64,000 nt of DNA, from positions 312,001 to 376,000 of the forward strand of contig NZ_JAUOSB010000002.1 in the NCBI RefSeq assembly GCF_030548295.1, given 5' to 3'. Under the pieces are notes generated by a model, which was not told the DNA's origin, ran no database searches, and was given only the letters and a program-made list of their open reading frames with translations. Within the stretch, counting starts at the first letter, position 1. The number at the start of each line of letters is the position of its first letter. Below, piece by piece: positions 60,412 to 64,000 of the stretch. This DNA comes from Wenyingzhuangia sp. 2_MG-2023. Its GTDB lineage: Bacteria; Bacteroidota; Bacteroidia; Flavobacteriales; Flavobacteriaceae. Position numbers and translations under genes: made by a program.

Positions 60412-61656
60412 CTAAGATGTACGAGTATTTTTTAAATTCAAAACTCTTTGTAATAATGTTGGATGCGAATAGTGAAAAAACACATTCCATTTGTGTGGCG
60501 TCAAATTACTCAAACTGTTTTTGGACAGTTTTTTAAGAGACGAAATTAAATAACGTCCTTCGTAAGTTTCTTTTGCAAAATCATCCGCTTGGTATTCAAA
60601 CTTTCTAGACAACACATTCATCAATAATCCTGTAATTTCAGAAATAGGTGTATATAAAATCCCAAAAGCTAACAATCCAATATGAAAACTGCTTTTTTCT
60701 ACTTCAAAAGCTGCTGACAACAAAGGATTTCCTAACAAAATTCCCAAAACATATAAAGTAAACCCTGTCAACCCCAAAGACAACACCATGTTGTAAACTG
60801 TATGTTTTCTTTTGTAATGCCCTACTTCGTGCGCAAATACCGCCACAATTTCATCTTCACTTAAATCATTAATCAATGTATCGTACAATACAATTCTTTT
60901 TTTGGGACCAAATCCTGTGAAATAAGCATTGGCTTTGGTAGATCTTTTAGATCCATCAATCACAAAAATATTATTTAATTTAAAACCTTGAGTTGCTGTA
61001 TATGTAAACAATTTTTCTTTCAAACTCCCTTCTTCCAACGGTGCTTGTTTGTTGAACAAAGGCACAATTAAACTGGAGTAAAACAAGGTGAAAAATAAAG
61101 TAAAAACGGCAAATACCAACCAAGCATACCACCAAAATCGATCTTCCATTTGCAGATACAACCAAGCAATGAGTGACAACATTGCACCTCCCAAAACTAC
61201 AGACATCAGCAAACCTTTGATTTTATCTAACCAAAATAATTTTTTAGTGCTTTTGTTAAAACCAAATTTTTCTTCAATCACAAACGTATGGTAATAATCA
61301 AAAGGAATTTGAAGTACAGAACTAGCCAAACCTACAATTCCAAAAAACACCAAACTGTGTAAAATAGGTTGTTCTGTTATTTGTAAACTCCATTGATCTA
61401 CCAATGCAACTCCTCCCAAACCAAAAAACATCAAAGTCAACACAAAAGAAAACAATCCTGAATATTTAGAAAAATTATAATTTGCCAATTTGTATTCTTG
61501 AGATTTTTGATACGCTTCCGCATCGTACACATCTTGTAATTCTGTAGGTACAGGATCGTTAAAATGCTTGGCATTTACAAAACTTATCAATTCGTCTTTT
61601 AGATAATTCACCACCAAAACAGTAATGATGATGGCAAATAGTAAACTTCCTGTCAT
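60412..61656 (-). CDS. M48-family membrane metalloprotease (Ste24/CAAX type)
   Basis: A 414-residue polytopic membrane protease. The zinc motif VAVFAHEVGHYKRKH (HExxH) is at about 274-288 and the third ligand in FEYQADDFA. An N-terminal M48-type extra domain with several helices precedes it. It probably handles membrane or lipoprotein quality control. Its ATG abuts the stop of the TrmH-type gene. Confidence 0.93.
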   Translation of the reverse strand: MTGSLLFAIIITVLVVNYLKDELISFVNAKHFNDPVPTELQDVYDAEAYQKSQEYKLANYNFSKYSGLFSFVLTLMFFGLGGVALVDQWSLQITEQPILHSLVFFGIVGLASSVLQIPFDYYHTFVIEEKFGFNKSTKKLFWLDKIKGLLMSVVLGGAMLSLIAWLYLQMEDRFWWYAWLVFAVFTLFFTLFYSSLIVPLFNKQAPLEEGSLKEKLFTYTATQGFKLNNIFVIDGSKRSTKANAYFTGFGPKKRIVLYDTLINDLSEDEIVAVFAHEVGHYKRKHTVYNMVLSLGLTGFTLYVLGILLGNPLLSAAFEVEKSSFHIGLLAFGILYTPISEITGLLMNVLSRKFEYQADDFAKETYEGRYLISSLKKLSKNSLSNLTPHKWNVFFHYSHPTLLQRVLNLKNTRTS

Positions 61657-62454
61657 TTATTTAAAATTTCTTTGTCTTTTGGCTTCATACACCAAAATTC
61701 CTGCCGCAACGGACACATTCATAGAATCTATTTTTCCTAACATAGGAATGATGATTTTTTTGTCTGCTTGTTTCAACCATTCGTCAGACAAACCATCGGC
61801 TTCTGTCCCTACTACCAAAGCAGTAGCTCTGGTATAATCTTGTTGATGATAAAGTTCCGAATCCTCTTTTAAAGCAGCTGCGTACGTAGCTATATTCTGT
61901 TTCTTTAAATATTCTAAAATTTCTTGAGTAGTTCCTGTAGCTATTTGTGTAGTAAACAAACAACCTACGCTAGAACGGATAATGTTAGGGTTGTACAAAT
62001 CGGTTTTAGGGTTGGCAATCAACACTGCATCTACATTGGCAGCATCCGCAGTACGCAACATTGCACCTATGTTCCCTGGTTTTTCGGGAGCTTCTGCAAC
62101 CAAAATTAACGGATGTTGAGTCTCAAATTTCAACTCTTGAAGCGACATCGATTTTTCTTTAACCACCGCCAAAACACCTTCTGTAGAGCCTCGGTAAGCT
62201 ACCTTTTCATAAACCTCTTTACTTACTGCTATATATTCTTCTGCTTTAAATTCTTCTATTTCAAAATCAGCAGGTAACAACTCTGGATAAAAAAACAATT
62301 GCTTTATTTGATAACCACCTTGTAGCACCAAAGAAACCTCTCTTCTTCCTTCTACAATAAATGTTTGGCTTTCTTTTCTTATTTTGGATTTTTCGCTCAA
62401 AACCACCAAAGATTTGATCAATCCATTTTGAACACTGCTAATCTGTTTATGCAT
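61657..62454 (-). CDS. TrmH/SpoU-family RNA 2'-O-methyltransferase
   Basis: A 265-residue SPOUT methyltransferase. Family motifs are GNIGAMLRTADAANVDAV, TALVVGTEADGLSDEW and KIDSMNVSVAAGILVYE; an N-terminal substrate-binding-like domain precedes them. It methylates ribose in rRNA or tRNA, target unknown. Translationally linked to the M48 gene. Confidence 0.93.
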   Translation of the reverse strand: MHKQISSVQNGLIKSLVVLSEKSKIRKESQTFIVEGRREVSLVLQGGYQIKQLFFYPELLPADFEIEEFKAEEYIAVSKEVYEKVAYRGSTEGVLAVVKEKSMSLQELKFETQHPLILVAEAPEKPGNIGAMLRTADAANVDAVLIANPKTDLYNPNIIRSSVGCLFTTQIATGTTQEILEYLKKQNIATYAAALKEDSELYHQQDYTRATALVVGTEADGLSDEWLKQADKKIIIPMLGKIDSMNVSVAAGILVYEAKRQRNFK

Positions 62455-62479
62455 GTTTGTCTTTAAATTTGATGCAAAA

Positions 62480-63286
62480 TTATGAAATTACTTCTATCAG
62501 CTTTTTCAATACCGATTCTACTCCAAAATTGTTGTTAGAACCTGTTTTGTATTTTGCAACCTCTAACACATCTGTGTGTGCATTTTCCATTGCGAAACTA
62601 AACGCTGCTTTTTTTAGCATTTCCAAATCATTTTGATAATCTCCAAAAGCCATGGTTTCTGCATCAGTCACCCCAAACTGTTCTTGAATACGTTCTAAAG
62701 CATTCCCTTTATGATTTGATTTTAAAGCAATATCTACCCACAATTCCCCCGACACTTTTACTTGCCAATCTCCTTCAATTTCTTTTAAATAAGGGTATAT
62801 GTTAGCCTCTGATCCATCATAATGACACAGAGCAATCTTAAAAAAATCATCCTCTGGCAATTCATCAAAATTTTCAATCGTATCGTATTCACTATAATAT
62901 TCTGTAACAATATTTTTAAATTCAGCAGATTCTCGTAAAAAATAAGCTCTCTTTTTTCCACAAAGCACAATATGTACATTCGGAATTTTTTGACTAACAG
63001 CAATCAATTTTTCTATGTCTTTTTTAACAAAAACATTAGCAAAAAGTTCCTTTCCGTTTTCCACCACATAAGCTCCATTTTCTGCCACAATAGTAATGTG
63101 TTCTTGTATGCTTTCTAACTTTTGCAAAATACTATGGTATTGTCTTCCACTTGCAGCAACAAATCTTATGTTTTTTGAATTTAACACTTCAAACTGCTCA
63201 AAAAACAGCTCGCTAACATTGTGTTCTGAGTTTAATAAAGTTCCGTCCATATCAGACACAATCAATTTTACTTTAGATAAATCCAT
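62480..63286 (-). CDS. HAD-superfamily (Cof-type, IIB) phosphatase
   Basis: A 268-residue hydrolase from ATG 63286 (MDLSKVKLIV; an ATG at 63340 is less likely). The HAD motif LIVSDMDGTLLNS has the nucleophile Asp, VAASGRQY is motif II, KSNHKGNALE the Lys motif III and MAFGDYQNDLEML motif IV. A type-IIB cap covers about 85-190. It acts on small phosphates such as sugar phosphates or flavin nucleotides. Confidence 0.92.
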   Translation of the reverse strand: MDLSKVKLIVSDMDGTLLNSEHNVSELFFEQFEVLNSKNIRFVAASGRQYHSILQKLESIQEHITIVAENGAYVVENGKELFANVFVKKDIEKLIAVSQKIPNVHIVLCGKKRAYFLRESAEFKNIVTEYYSEYDTIENFDELPEDDFFKIALCHYDGSEANIYPYLKEIEGDWQVKVSGELWVDIALKSNHKGNALERIQEQFGVTDAETMAFGDYQNDLEMLKKAAFSFAMENAHTDVLEVAKYKTGSNNNFGVESVLKKLIEVIS

Positions 63287-63471
63287 GTATTTTTTTGCTT
63301 TTAGAATCTCCGCAAAGGTACACTTTTCCTCGGCTCTCATTTTAAAGCTTCTACTTCATTTTTCAAATAAAAATAGTCCAAACAAGCACTTACACTCAAC
63401 TTTAAAAACAGTTATTAACAATATAAAAGTTATCAACAGATTTTGTCAAGAAATTAATTTTAGATTTTTAG

Positions 63472-63500
63472 TTGAAAAATCAGAATATCAACTAAATTTG
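63472..63500 (+). promoter_or_regulatory. Promoter of dnaB
   Basis: TTG at 63472-63474, an 18-base spacer and TAAATTTG at 63493-63500 approach the TTTG-N19-TAnnTTTG consensus. The ATG at 63509 is only 8 bases after the -7 element, so the mRNA is nearly leaderless. Confidence 0.6.
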
Positions 63501-63508
63501 CTCTCCCC

Positions 63509-64000
63509 ATGGAACAGACGAAAAAATACACCAATAACAAAGTTGACAAGAGTAAAGTGGTCAACTTAGCACACGGAAAAATCCCCCCACAAGCAGTGGA
63601 TATGGAAGAAGCTTCGTTAGGTGCTATGATGATTGATAAAAAAGGAATTGATGCAGTAATTGATATTTTGCATCCTGATGCTTTTTACAAAGAACAGCAT
63701 CAAGCCATTTATCAAGCTATTTATACCTTGTTTCAAAACTCAGAACCTATTGACTTATTAACAGTTTCCAATCAATTAAAAAAAGATGGAAAATTGAATT
63801 TTGTAGGTGGTGATTTTTACTTGATTGGGCTGACTCAAAAAGTTTCTTCTTCGGCACATATTGAATTCCATGCTCGTATTATTTTACAAAAATACATACA
63901 GAGACAGCTTATTAGCATCAGTAGTGAAATTATTGAAAATGCTTACGATGAAACTTCAGACGTGTTTGATTTGTTAGACATGGCCGAAACCAAATTTTTT
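63509..64000 (+). CDS. dnaB: Replicative DNA helicase DnaB, partial (3' end beyond window)
   Basis: Starting at ATG 63509, the frame stays open for 164 codons to the window edge. The translated start MEQTKKYTNNKVDKS is followed by IPPQAVDMEEASLGAMMID, DAFYKEQHQAIYQAI, NEPIDLL-type (here SEPIDLLTVSNQL) and GGDFYLIGLTQ, the DnaB N-terminal domain that contacts primase. The RecA-like ATPase half is outside the window. It is divergent from the HAD-phosphatase gene. Confidence 0.95.
   Translation, partial: MEQTKKYTNNKVDKSKVVNLAHGKIPPQAVDMEEASLGAMMIDKKGIDAVIDILHPDAFYKEQHQAIYQAIYTLFQNSEPIDLLTVSNQLKKDGKLNFVGGDFYLIGLTQKVSSSAHIEFHARIILQKYIQRQLISISSEIIENAYDETSDVFDLLDMAETKFF

Overview
The window is AT-rich chromosomal DNA of a member of the Bacteroidota, most likely a (marine) Flavobacteriaceae. 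Evidence: two SusC/SusD outer-membrane uptake pairs, a hybrid two-component sensor of the HTCS type, an ECF sigma/FecR pair, TAnnTTTG-type -7 promoter elements (best seen before tRNA-Phe), and Flavobacteriia-type neighbourhoods such as coaX-barrel-TPR-lptC-ppiD. There is no insertion sequence, phage, integrase or CRISPR array; this is a vertically inherited housekeeping region with two nutrient-uptake loci and one stress/light-type cluster.

Layout. 1-1284: two related unknown genes in tandem, the first cut by the window edge. 1703-9325 (minus): ECF sigma factor, FecR anti-sigma, STN-containing SusC, SusD and a secreted glycerophosphodiester phosphodiesterase, a self-regulated uptake locus probably for glycerophosphodiester-type substrates. 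9476-11572: AraC regulator divergent from a fosmidomycin-resistance-type MFS exporter. 11654-15958: yaaA, rluD, a PASTA membrane protein, ddl, coaD and a small exported protein. 16304-28746 (plus): a long co-directional cluster: TetR, UbiB/AarF-type kinase, flavin reductase, Rossmann epimerase, cryptochrome/photolyase, TIGR03643 protein, SDR, two tiny proteins, SRPBCC protein, then an ABC/HlyD/TolC export set and TspO. 28797-40896: rlmD, small membrane proteins, rluE-type synthase, arsC, prfB, ppiD, CNNM/CorC protein, lptC, TPR protein, outer-membrane barrel and coaX. 40996-41397: tRNA-Phe and initiator tRNA-Met. 41527-44279: Rrf2 regulator facing the anaerobic ribonucleotide reductase pair nrdG-nrdD. 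44476-55722: HTCS regulator and a SusC-SusD-SusE-like operon without any enzyme gene. 56295-64000: purA, Fur-type regulator, Rel, M48 protease, TrmH-type methyltransferase, HAD phosphatase and the start of dnaB.

Most unusual. The 16.3-28.7 kb cluster joins a photolyase-like flavoprotein of atypical FAD-site sequence, an SDR that has lost its catalytic Tyr, a UbiB-like kinase, a tetrapyrrole-binding-family protein (TspO) and a type-I-secretion-like ABC exporter whose nucleotide-binding domain is altered at the Q-loop, signature, Walker B and H-loop positions. The regulatory DNA is also informative: perfect palindromes sit at the rrf2 and nrdG starts, a GTCACCC word recurs upstream of three minus-strand genes including fecR and the second susC, and -7 elements lie only 4-8 nt before the start codons of the AraC gene, rlmD and dnaB, which suggests leaderless or nearly leaderless mRNAs.
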